Positions 18,030 to 26,029 of a stretch of DNA of 64,000 bases are shown here, one piece after another; the stretch's first letter is position 1, and each line of letters starts with the position of its first letter. The notes below the pieces were generated by a model. The model had not been told where the DNA came from, searched no databases, and saw only the letters and a list, made by a program, of their open reading frames with translations. The stretch is from positions 1-64,000 of the forward strand of contig NZ_JACNMJ010000009.1 in NCBI RefSeq assembly GCF_014526325.1, in the 5' to 3' direction. The position numbers and the translations under genes were made by a program. The DNA is from Psychroserpens algicola (GTDB lineage Bacteria > Bacteroidota > Bacteroidia > Flavobacteriales > Flavobacteriaceae).

Positions 18030-19352
18030 ATGAATATTACAAGAGAAAATATCGATGCATTAAATGCAGTGGTAAAAGTAGACATCGCTAAAGAAGATTA
18101 TAGCGATAAAGTAGAAAAAATCTTAAGCGATTACCGTAAATCGGCTAACATACCTGGTTTTAGAAAGGGTCATGTGCCAATGACTATGGTAAAAAAGCAA
18201 TATGGAAAAGCTGTTTTAGTCGATGAGGTAAATAAGCTTTTACAAGATGCTTTAGGAAAGTATTTAACTGAAGAAAAATTAGACGTTTTAGGTAATCCGT
18301 TACCAAAACCTCAAGATGATTTAGATTGGGATGCCGATGCTTTTTCTTTTGAATTCGAATTAGGTTTAGCTCCTGAATTTGAAGTCGATCTAAAAAGTAA
18401 AAAAGCAATCACACATTACAATATCGTTGCCGATGATAAAATGCTAGACAATCAAGTTGAGCATATCAGAAAGCAATATGGTAAAATAGTATCTGAAACA
18501 GAAGTGTCTAAAGATTCTGAAATTACAGGTGTATTTGCTAATGAAGAGAAAGCAATCAATAACTCAACAACCATTACTTTAGATAAATTTAAAGGTAAAG
18601 CAACCGAGAAGAAATTTATTGGTGCTAAAGTTGGAGATGTCATTACTTTAAAAACTAAAGGATTATTTAAAGATGATCATGATCTAATGACCTTTTTAAA
18701 AGTGTCTCATGATGATGCGCATGGTTTAGATGTTGAAGTAACCTTCACGATCACTGAAATCAACTCAAGAGAGTTAGCCGATTTAGATCAAGAATTATTT
18801 GATAAATTATTTGGAAAAGGGATTGTAACGTCTGTAACCGAATTAAAAGAAAAAATTAAAGAAGATTCTGAAAAGCAATTTGCTCAACAAGGCGATCAAA
18901 AATTATTAAACGATGTTACCGAATATTTGGTTGACAACACAAAGTTTGATTTACCAGCAGAATTTTTACAAAAATGGATGCAAACGGCAGGTGAAACTGA
19001 AATGGATGCAGAGCAAGCTAAAGAGGAATATGAAAAGTCTGAAAAAAGCATGCGTTACCAGTTGATTGAAGGTAAACTTATCGAAAAACATAACCTTCAG
19101 GTATCATTTGATGATTTAAAAGATCACGCTAAAGAAATGATTAAAGTACAAATGGCTCAATTTGGTCAAACCAATTCATCTGATGAAGAATTAGAAGGTA
19201 TTGCAGCAAGAATCTTATCTAATAAAGATGAGGTTAAACGTTTGTCTGAACAATTAATGAGTACTAAATTGTTAAACCTTTACAAATCTGAAGCTAATCT
19301 TAAGACAAAAGAGATAACTTACGATGATTTTGTAAAAGAGTTCTACAGTTAA
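18030..19352 (+). CDS. tig: Trigger factor (ribosome-associated chaperone)
   Basis: 440 residues. The N-terminal ribosome-binding domain holds the signature IPGFRKGHVPMTM (about residues 40-52). A PPIase-like middle part (about 160-245) and a helical C-terminal chaperone domain follow. The middle FKBP-type domain is divergent, as is usual in Bacteroidota. Trigger factor shields nascent chains at the ribosome exit. It is followed by a terminator and then clpP-clpX, the common tig-clpP-clpX order. Confidence 0.95.
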   Translation: MNITRENIDALNAVVKVDIAKEDYSDKVEKILSDYRKSANIPGFRKGHVPMTMVKKQYGKAVLVDEVNKLLQDALGKYLTEEKLDVLGNPLPKPQDDLDWDADAFSFEFELGLAPEFEVDLKSKKAITHYNIVADDKMLDNQVEHIRKQYGKIVSETEVSKDSEITGVFANEEKAINNSTTITLDKFKGKATEKKFIGAKVGDVITLKTKGLFKDDHDLMTFLKVSHDDAHGLDVEVTFTITEINSRELADLDQELFDKLFGKGIVTSVTELKEKIKEDSEKQFAQQGDQKLLNDVTEYLVDNTKFDLPAEFLQKWMQTAGETEMDAEQAKEEYEKSEKSMRYQLIEGKLIEKHNLQVSFDDLKDHAKEMIKVQMAQFGQTNSSDEELEGIAARILSNKDEVKRLSEQLMSTKLLNLYKSEANLKTKEITYDDFVKEFYS

Positions 19353-19380
19353 TCGTTTACAGTATAAATTAGTATATTTG

Positions 19381-19411
19381 AGCGTAAGACTGAGAAGTCT
19401 TACGCTTTTTG
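19381..19411 (+). terminator. Rho-independent terminator after tig
   Basis: An 11-bp perfect stem (19381-19391 with 19396-19406), loop GAGA, followed by a T run. The sequence TATATTTG (19373-19380), a perfect -7 box, ends directly before the stem. Confidence 0.9.
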
Positions 19412-19440
19412 TTTCACAATAAATGATTTAATAAAAATCT

Positions 19441-20115
19441 ATGGATTACGGAAAAGAATTTGAAAAATTCGCTATAAAAGATCAAGGTATCAGCAGTACA
19501 TATTACAATAAGATTATCAGTAGTATGTATCCAACAAGTTTAACGCCTAACATTATAGAAGAGCGCCAAATGAACATCGCTATTTTTGATGTGTTTTCGC
19601 GTTTAATGATGGATCGTATTATATTTATGGGCACTGCAATTAATGATCAGGTTGCCAATATTATTCAGGCACAATTACTGTTTTTAGAAAGTACAGATGC
19701 CTCTAAAGACATCCAAATTTACATCAACTCTCCAGGAGGAAGTGTGTATGCAGGTTTAGGAATTTATGATACCATGCAATTAATTAAGCCAGACGTTGCT
19801 ACAATATGTACTGGTATGGCAGCTTCAATGGGAGCCGTTTTATTGTGTGCTGGTGAAAAAGGAAAACGTAGTGGGCTAACGCATTCTCGTGTGATGATTC
19901 ACCAACCCTTAGGAGGTGCACAAGGTCAGGCGAGTGATATTGAAATAACAGCTCGTGAAATATTGATACTTAAAGAAGAGTTATATAGAATTATTAGTAA
20001 GCATTCGGGTCAGGATTACGACAAAATTTATAATGATAGTGATCGTGATTACTGGATGAGAGCTGATAAAGCTAAAGAATACGGAATGATAGACGAAGTA
20101 CTATCAAGAGGATAA
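19441..20115 (+). CDS. clpP: ATP-dependent Clp protease proteolytic subunit
   Basis: 224 residues. Serine peptidase of the Clp protease. The catalytic triad is visible: Ser129 in GMAASMGA, His154 in RVMIHQP and Asp203 in [16 protein letters not shown] (95-102) is the conserved loop near the active site. The N-terminal propeptide region is about 25 residues longer than in E. coli, normal for Bacteroidota. It precedes clpX by 56 bp and would form the ClpXP protease with it. Confidence 0.97.
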   Translation: MDYGKEFEKFAIKDQGISSTYYNKIISSMYPTSLTPNIIEERQMNIAIFDVFSRLMMDRIIFMGTAINDQVANIIQAQLLFLESTDASKDIQIYINSPGGSVYAGLGIYDTMQLIKPDVATICTGMAASMGAVLLCAGEKGKRSGLTHSRVMIHQPLGGAQGQASDIEITAREILILKEELYRIISKHSGQDYDKIYNDSDRDYWMRADKAKEYGMIDEVLSRG

Positions 20116-20171
20116 AAAAAGAATATATGCTTATGGTTTCGCTTCGGAACTATTAAGTTTTAAATTGATTT

Positions 20172-21404
20172 ATGGCAAAAGAAGAATTAGAATGTTCGTT
20201 TTGTGGACGAAAAAAGCCTGAAACCAATCTGTTGATTGCTGGTTTAGATGCACACATTTGTGATCGATGTATCGAGCAAGCTCATGGTATTGTATTAGAA
20301 GAATCTAAGCAATCTGATAATGCAGAATTGTCTTCAGAGTTGATGCTAAAAAAGCCACAACAAATAAAAACATTTCTTGACGAATATATTATAGGACAGG
20401 AACACACCAAGAAAGTGATGTCTGTTGCTGTATATAATCACTACAAGCGTCTATTACAACCGCCATCTGAAGATGATATTGAAATTCAGAAATCAAACAT
20501 CGTCATGGTTGGTCAAACAGGTACTGGTAAAACCTTAATTGCAAAAACCGTTGCAAAAATGCTTAATGTGCCTTTGGCCATTGTTGATGCTACAGTTTTA
20601 ACCGAAGCTGGTTATGTTGGTGAAGATGTTGAAAGTATTTTGACACGTTTGCTTCAGGCTGCAGATTACAATCTTGAAAAAGCAGAAAGAGGAATCGTTT
20701 TTATCGATGAGATTGATAAAATCGCTCGTAAAAGTGATAACCCTTCGATAACAAGAGATGTGTCTGGAGAAGGTGTACAACAAGCCTTACTAAAATTGTT
20801 AGAAGGTACTGTTGTTAATGTGCCGCCAAAAGGCGGTCGTAAGCATCCTGATCAAAAATTTATTGAAGTAAATACCGAACATATTTTATTTATCGCTGGA
20901 GGTGCCTTTGATGGTATAGATCGTCATATATCGAAACGATTAAATATGGCAGCCATTGGTTATAAAGCGTCTCATGATGATGAAATAGCCGATCCTGACA
21001 ATATGTTGCAATATATCATTCCTAAAGATTTAAAAGATTTTGGATTGATACCCGAAATTATTGGTAGACTTCCTGTATTGACTTACATGGATCCCTTAGA
21101 TGCTAATACCTTACGTGCTATTTTAACAGAGCCTAAAAATGCAATCATAAAGCAGTATAAGAAGTTGTTTTCTATGGATGATATAGAATTCTCAATTACT
21201 GAAGGTGCTTTAGAATTTATCGTTACCAAGGCTATAGAATACAAGTTAGGAGCTAGAGGACTGCGTTCGCTGTGTGAGGAAATTTTAACAGACGCGATGT
21301 TTGAAATGCCAAGTTCTGGTGATAAGAAACTTAATGTCACAAAATCTTATGCTGAAAGTAAATTAACAAAGACTACGCTTAAAAAGTTAAAGGCTGTGTC
21401 TTAA
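20172..21404 (+). CDS. clpX: ATP-dependent Clp protease ATP-binding subunit ClpX
   Basis: 410 residues. An N-terminal zinc-binding domain has Cys8, Cys11, Cys30 and Cys33. The AAA+ module has Walker A GQTGTGKT, Walker [11 protein letters not shown] and the sensor region further on. GYVGEDVES is the ClpX pore loop. It unfolds tagged substrates and feeds them to ClpP. It is directly downstream of clpP and ends in a hairpin terminator. Confidence 0.97.
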   Translation: MAKEELECSFCGRKKPETNLLIAGLDAHICDRCIEQAHGIVLEESKQSDNAELSSELMLKKPQQIKTFLDEYIIGQEHTKKVMSVAVYNHYKRLLQPPSEDDIEIQKSNIVMVGQTGTGKTLIAKTVAKMLNVPLAIVDATVLTEAGYVGEDVESILTRLLQAADYNLEKAERGIVFIDEIDKIARKSDNPSITRDVSGEGVQQALLKLLEGTVVNVPPKGGRKHPDQKFIEVNTEHILFIAGGAFDGIDRHISKRLNMAAIGYKASHDDEIADPDNMLQYIIPKDLKDFGLIPEIIGRLPVLTYMDPLDANTLRAILTEPKNAIIKQYKKLFSMDDIEFSITEGALEFIVTKAIEYKLGARGLRSLCEEILTDAMFEMPSSGDKKLNVTKSYAESKLTKTTLKKLKAVS

Positions 21405-21433
21405 GTTTGTTGCTCAAATGCTTATAAAAAAAT

Positions 21434-21463
21434 AAAACCACTCTTTCCCAGGAGTGGTTTTTT
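21434..21463 (+). terminator. Rho-independent terminator after clpX
   Basis: A 10-bp stem AAAACCACTC (21434-21443) with GAGTGGTTTT (21452-21461) continuing into a T run. Confidence 0.88.
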
Positions 21464-21724
21464 ATTTGGATTTAAAAACTAATATTGCTAAACAATATCT
21501 AAAATATTTTTTATCAATTTTGAGTCTTATAAAAGATGTTTTACACTATCTTTTGCTTTAAGACTTCGTAAATATAGGTGCAATAATTCCATAATAAAAA
21601 CCACTTTCCCCTGTTTTGGATAAACAACAGTAAATACTCGTTGTGTGGGAAAATACTTTACCATTCATCGGATTTTTAAAGAATTTTTTATCCAATTGAA
21701 GGTGTCAACTATAAAATCACTTTA
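21464..21724. other. Gene-free stretch between clpX and the GH3 gene, with possible RNA structure
   Basis: No credible coding frame. ATATTG/CAATAT pair around CTAAA near 21482-21500, and TTTCCC (21605-21610) pairs with GGGAAA (21647-21652) around a CTGTT/AACAG hairpin (21611-21630). No clear promoter is seen. It lies between two convergent genes and may hold a small RNA or 3'-end structure, or nothing functional. Confidence 0.3.
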
Positions 21725-23245
21725 TTAAGAGCTGGTATTTAAGCTTAGTAATTCATCAATATACTCTCTGCTGTTTGATAATCTGGGAATTTTATGTTGA
21801 CCACCTAATTTGTCATGCTGTTTTAGCCAGTCATAAAATAAATGTTCTCTGGCAATATGAATGGTAGGCATATTTAAAGTCATATTATTAAGTCGTTTGG
21901 CTTCATAATCTGAATTTAATGACTTTAGCTTTGTATCTAATAAGGTATTAAATGTCTCAAGATCTTGAGGTGGTTTTTTAAATTCAATTAACCATTCGTG
22001 TGATCCTTTTTGTTTTCCGTTCATAAAAATTGGAGCAGCTGTATAATCAACGATTTCAGCATTTGTAGAACAACATACTTCTCTAAGCGCATCTTCAGCA
22101 TTTTCAATAATCAGCTCTTCTCCAAAGGCATTGATATGATGTTTGGTTCGACCAGAGACTTTAATTCGATAAGGGTTAATAGATGTAAAGCGAACAGTGT
22201 CCCCAATTTTATAACGCCAGAGCCCAGCATTGGTGGTAATAATTACTGCATAGTTAATACCAACCTCTACTTCACTTAACGGAATCACTTTTTGATCAAG
22301 TGATCCATAACTGTGCATTGGTATGAATTCGTAAAAAATGCCATAGTCTAGCATCAGTAATAACTCGCTGCTGTTATTTTGATCTTGTATAGCAAAAAAG
22401 CCTTCCGAAGCATTATAAATTTCATAATATCTAAAATTAGATTTAGGCAAAATGGCTTTATATTGATCCACATAAGGTACAAAACTCACACCTCCATGGA
22501 AGTAAACTTCTAGGTTTGGCCAGATGTCAAAAAGACTTTCATGTCCTGTAGCATCTAAGACATTATTAAGTAGTACAAGCATCCAAGAAGGTACACCAGC
22601 TAAACTGGTCACGTTTTCATTTCTTGTTTCTTCAACGATGGCTTGCATCTTAATTTCCCAGTCGCTCATTAAAGAGACTTTGCTACTGGGTGTGCTACTA
22701 AACTCAGCCCAAAAAGGCATATTGTCAATTAATATTGCAGACAAATCACCAAAAGCAGTGCCATTTTCTTTATACAATTCTTTACTGCCTCCCAATCGTA
22801 AACTTTTACCTGTAAACAGCTGGGAATCTTCATTGTTATTTAAATACATACACAGCAAATCTTTACTGGCAGCATAGTGACAATCCTCGAGCGATTCTGT
22901 ACTTACGGGAATAAATTTACTCTTAGCATTAGTGGTTCCACTAGATTTGGCAAACCATCGTATAGGATGCGGCCAAAAAATATTATGTTCTCCTCGACGA
23001 GAGCGTTCAATCATATGCTGACAATCTTCATACGAGGAAATAGGAATTCGTTCAGAAAAGGTCTTATAATTGGTGATTGAGCTAAAGTCGTAAGTCTTAC
23101 CGATTTCAGTATCCTTTGCAGTAGAAAGGAGCTGAAATAGTAATTCATTTTGGACTTCATTGGGATATTTTAAAAACAATTCAATTTGATGAAATCGCTT
23201 TTTTAAAAACCACGAAGCAATAGAATTTACTAATGGAATCGGCAT
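21725..23245 (-). CDS. GH3 auxin-responsive promoter family protein (acyl-adenylate/amidosynthetase type)
   Basis: 506 residues, full length for the bacterial GH3 group. AKSSGTTNAKSKFIPVS (about 91-107) is the ATP-binding loop of this ANL-like fold; YNASEGFFAIQD is the central acyl-adenylate motif and LWRYKIGDTVRF the hinge region. Plant GH3 enzymes adenylate jasmonate or auxin and couple it to amino acids; the Bacteroidota members have no known substrate. It converges with clpX and is divergent from the DUF2797 gene. Confidence 0.88.
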   Translation of the reverse strand: MPIPLVNSIASWFLKKRFHQIELFLKYPNEVQNELLFQLLSTAKDTEIGKTYDFSSITNYKTFSERIPISSYEDCQHMIERSRRGEHNIFWPHPIRWFAKSSGTTNAKSKFIPVSTESLEDCHYAASKDLLCMYLNNNEDSQLFTGKSLRLGGSKELYKENGTAFGDLSAILIDNMPFWAEFSSTPSSKVSLMSDWEIKMQAIVEETRNENVTSLAGVPSWMLVLLNNVLDATGHESLFDIWPNLEVYFHGGVSFVPYVDQYKAILPKSNFRYYEIYNASEGFFAIQDQNNSSELLLMLDYGIFYEFIPMHSYGSLDQKVIPLSEVEVGINYAVIITTNAGLWRYKIGDTVRFTSINPYRIKVSGRTKHHINAFGEELIIENAEDALREVCCSTNAEIVDYTAAPIFMNGKQKGSHEWLIEFKKPPQDLETFNTLLDTKLKSLNSDYEAKRLNNMTLNMPTIHIAREHLFYDWLKQHDKLGGQHKIPRLSNSREYIDELLSLNTSS

Positions 23246-23288
23246 TTTTATAGTATCTTTAAGTTTTAAAAATAATACTTTTTTTTAT

Positions 23289-24083
23289 ATGTTTTATCAA
23301 GGTGTTTTAACAAAGATGCAAACCGAGTTTGCTGAGCCGATACAATATTATTTGATATTAGAAAATGACTTCCTGAATATGAACCAGTTATTAGGTAAAA
23401 CGATAACTATGGAGTTTGTAAAATACCAATGTTTAAAATGCGGATTAGATAAACCTATTTATCGCCAAGGGTTTTGTAAAGAAGATTTTTTTGATATTCC
23501 TCAAGCTGGTGATTGGATTATGAGACCAGAATTGTCAACAGCACATTTAGGAAAAGAAGATCGTGATTTGGAGTATGAAAAAAAAGTGCAATTGCAACCA
23601 CATATTGTGTATTTAGCCAACTCAAGCAACATTAAGGTTGGAGTGACCAGAAAGGCTCAGGTGCCAACACGCTGGATAGATCAAGGAGCGCATGAAGCTA
23701 TAGAAATTGTTGAGGTGCCAAATCGTTACCTCGCTGGTATTACTGAAGTTGCGCTAAAAGATTATGTGGCAGATAAAACCAACTGGAGGAAAATGCTAAA
23801 GAATGATATAGAGGATGAAAATTTAGTAGAGTGGCGAGAGCGCTTAAAAAGCCATATTCCTGACGAAGCGCAAGAGTATTACATTGCGTCTAATTCTGAA
23901 ACTCATCTTGAATTCCCTGTGCAAAAATACCCTGTAAAACCTAAAAGCCTTAATATGATTAAGGAGCAATCGTACACAGGTATATTAGTTGGTGTTAAAG
24001 GCCAGTATCTCATATTTAATGATGATACTGTTTTTAATGTAAGAGCTAATGAAGGGCTTGTTATAAAGTTTACTATAGCTTAA
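23289..24083 (+). CDS. DUF2797 domain-containing protein
   Basis: 264 residues. A Cys-rich segment (CLKCG near residue 48, later a second Cys in QGFCKEDFF) suggests metal binding. VYLANSSNIKVGVTRK and TRWIDQGAHEA are the DUF2797 core and resemble a GIY-YIG-like beginning. The function is unknown. Divergent from the GH3 gene with 43 bp between the starts; its stop overlaps the stop of the LysE-type gene by 4 bp on the other strand. Confidence 0.82.
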   Translation: MFYQGVLTKMQTEFAEPIQYYLILENDFLNMNQLLGKTITMEFVKYQCLKCGLDKPIYRQGFCKEDFFDIPQAGDWIMRPELSTAHLGKEDRDLEYEKKVQLQPHIVYLANSSNIKVGVTRKAQVPTRWIDQGAHEAIEIVEVPNRYLAGITEVALKDYVADKTNWRKMLKNDIEDENLVEWRERLKSHIPDEAQEYYIASNSETHLEFPVQKYPVKPKSLNMIKEQSYTGILVGVKGQYLIFNDDTVFNVRANEGLVIKFTIA

Positions 24084-24700
24084 AGTGATATCGTAATTGC
24101 CTGAGTAATTCCTATAATAATTAGTAAAACACCTGTGATTTTATTCATCACAAAAGTGATGTTATGCACCTTGTTTTTTAAGGCAATACTAAATTTACTG
24201 TAGGTATAAAGCGTTATTAGTTTACCTATATATACTCCTGAAAAAAATAAGAATAATACTGGTAATGGTGATCCAATTGATAGCATTAAATCATAATTGT
24301 TAATGATGCCAAAAGCAACAATCCAATAGATGAGTACTGGAGGATTTAAGAGTCCTAAAAGAAAACCTATAACATATTTTGAAGAGATGATTGCATTCTT
24401 TTTTTGCATTTTCTCAGTCGTTTTTTTAAAAATCAGATAACTACCAATAGTCATTAAAACGACTACGACAAGAATTTGAATCCACATATTGCGATCAAAG
24501 AAGTCTCTAATGACTATGTTGCAATGCAATGCGTAGTAGGAGAGCAGAACTTCGGCTATACCTGCTGCAATAGCAATTTTAAGCGCTTGTTTTGCATTTT
24601 GTTTTATGGTGGTATTTATTACTGCAATGTTGGAAGCGCCTAAAGGTAGAGCTCCAATGCTACTTGCTAATAATCCGATGAATACATACAAAAGAATCAT
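24080..24700 (-). CDS. LysE family transporter
   Basis: 206 residues with six predicted membrane helices. GALPLGASNIAVINTTIKQN near the N-terminus is the LysE/RhtB start pattern (G-P/L-G at residues 17-22) and GLLNPPVLIYWIVAF (about 114-128) is the second family motif. Members export amino acids or related metabolites; the substrate is unknown. It starts downstream of the rpsU terminator. Confidence 0.82.
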   Translation of the reverse strand: MILLYVFIGLLASSIGALPLGASNIAVINTTIKQNAKQALKIAIAAGIAEVLLSYYALHCNIVIRDFFDRNMWIQILVVVVLMTIGSYLIFKKTTEKMQKKNAIISSKYVIGFLLGLLNPPVLIYWIVAFGIINNYDLMLSIGSPLPVLFLFFSGVYIGKLITLYTYSKFSIALKNKVHNITFVMNKITGVLLIIIGITQAITISL

Positions 24701-24745
24701 GTGGAGTTTGTAGGCCTTGTTTTAAAAAACTTACAGTTAAAACAT

Positions 24746-24782
24746 AAAAAAAGCATCCCGATAATGTCGGGATGCTTTTTTT
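24746..24782 (-). terminator. Rho-independent terminator after rpsU
   Basis: A 16-bp perfect stem (24746-24761 with 24767-24782), loop TAATG, with T runs on both strands. It ends the rpoD-rpsU unit on the minus strand. Confidence 0.92.
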
Positions 24783-24800
24783 ATATCAAGTGAAAAACCA

Positions 24801-24995
24801 CTAAATATCCTCTTGATCTCTCAAGTTTTGGATATAACCGGCTTTTTGAATTTCACGTCTTCTTTTTACTGACGGCTTTGTGAAAAACTGGTTCTCACGA
24901 ATGTTTTGCATCGTCTTAACGTTACGGTGTTTTCTTTTGTAACGTTTTAAAGCACGTTCAATGCTTTCTCCTTCTTTTACTAAAATTTTAATCAT
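24801..24995 (-). CDS. rpsU: 30S ribosomal protein bS21
   Basis: 64 residues, normal size for the Bacteroidota protein. It is strongly basic, starts MIKILVKEGESIERALKRYK and contains the conserved KRKHR...F..KPSVKRR pattern. It lies 28 bp downstream of rpoD on the same strand, so the two are likely co-transcribed, and is followed by a strong terminator. Confidence 0.95.
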   Translation of the reverse strand: MIKILVKEGESIERALKRYKRKHRNVKTMQNIRENQFFTKPSVKRRREIQKAGYIQNLRDQEDI

Positions 24996-25023
24996 TGTAA
25001 TACTTGTAGTTATTGGTTTAGGG

Positions 25024-25887
25024 CTATCCTAAATACGTTTTTAATATTTTACTTTTTGAATCTTGGCGTAAACGCTTGATTCCTTTTTCTCTAATTTGTC
25101 TTACACGCTCTCTTGTTAAATCAAATGTCGCTCCAATTTCATCTAATGTCATTGGTGGCTCATTACTTAATCCGAAATTTAAACGAATCACATCACTTTC
25201 TTTTTGTGATAAAGTGTCTAGCGCTCTATTAATTTCAACATTAAGCGATTCTTTCATCAAGTCTCTATCTGGATTTGGTGACTCACCGGATTTTACAACA
25301 TCGTATAAACTTGAGGTCTCACCTTCTTTTAAAGGTGCGTCCATTGATAAATGTCTCCCAGAATTCTTTAATGATTGTTTCACTTCTGAAACTGTCATAT
25401 CTAATTCTTGTGCGATTTCCTCAGCACTAGGAGGTCTTTGATGGGTTTGCTCTAAAAATGAGAACGTCTTATTGATTTTATTAATTGAACCAATTTTGTT
25501 CAAAGGTAATCTAACTATTCGAGATTGTTCTGCTAAAGCTTGTAAAATTGCTTGTCTAATCCACCAAACAGCATAAGAAATGAATTTGAAACCTCTCGTT
25601 TCATCAAAACGCTTAGCTGCTTTAACCAATCCAGCATTACCTTCATTAATTAAATCAGGAAGCGTTAACCCTTGGTTTTGGTATTGTTTAGCAACAGAAA
25701 CTACGAAACGCAAGTTTGCCGTCGTGAGTTTGTCTAAAGCCAATTGATCGCCTTCTCTTATTCGCTGTGCGAGTTCAACTTCTTCTTCAGCAGTAATCAT
25801 TGGAAGTTTACTGATGTCTTGTAGGTATTTATCTAAGGATTTAGATTCACGGTTGGTAACTTGTTTGGTAATTTTTAATTGCCTCAT
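25024..25887 (-). CDS. rpoD: RNA polymerase primary sigma factor (RpoD/SigA)
   Basis: 287 residues, without region 1.1 and the non-conserved region, as is normal for Bacteroidota. Region 1.2 ([20 protein letters not shown]), region 2 ([25 protein letters not shown] and the WWIRQAI helix), region 3 and region 4 (helix-turn-helix [19 protein letters not shown]) are all in order. This factor reads the TTG/TAnnTTTG promoters seen elsewhere here. Upstream of rpsU in one unit. Confidence 0.97.
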   Translation of the reverse strand: MRQLKITKQVTNRESKSLDKYLQDISKLPMITAEEEVELAQRIREGDQLALDKLTTANLRFVVSVAKQYQNQGLTLPDLINEGNAGLVKAAKRFDETRGFKFISYAVWWIRQAILQALAEQSRIVRLPLNKIGSINKINKTFSFLEQTHQRPPSAEEIAQELDMTVSEVKQSLKNSGRHLSMDAPLKEGETSSLYDVVKSGESPNPDRDLMKESLNVEINRALDTLSQKESDVIRLNFGLSNEPPMTLDEIGATFDLTRERVRQIREKGIKRLRQDSKSKILKTYLG

Positions 25888-26029
25888 ATATTCTATCTTG
25901 TTTTAAATAGTTCGCAAGAATGTAATGTAACTTTTAATTTGAAAAAAGCAAATAAAAAGCTACTTCTTTACAAAAAAATATTAAAAAGGTCGATTTTTTA
26001 AGGTTTTATTAACTTTTCAGAATAAAACC

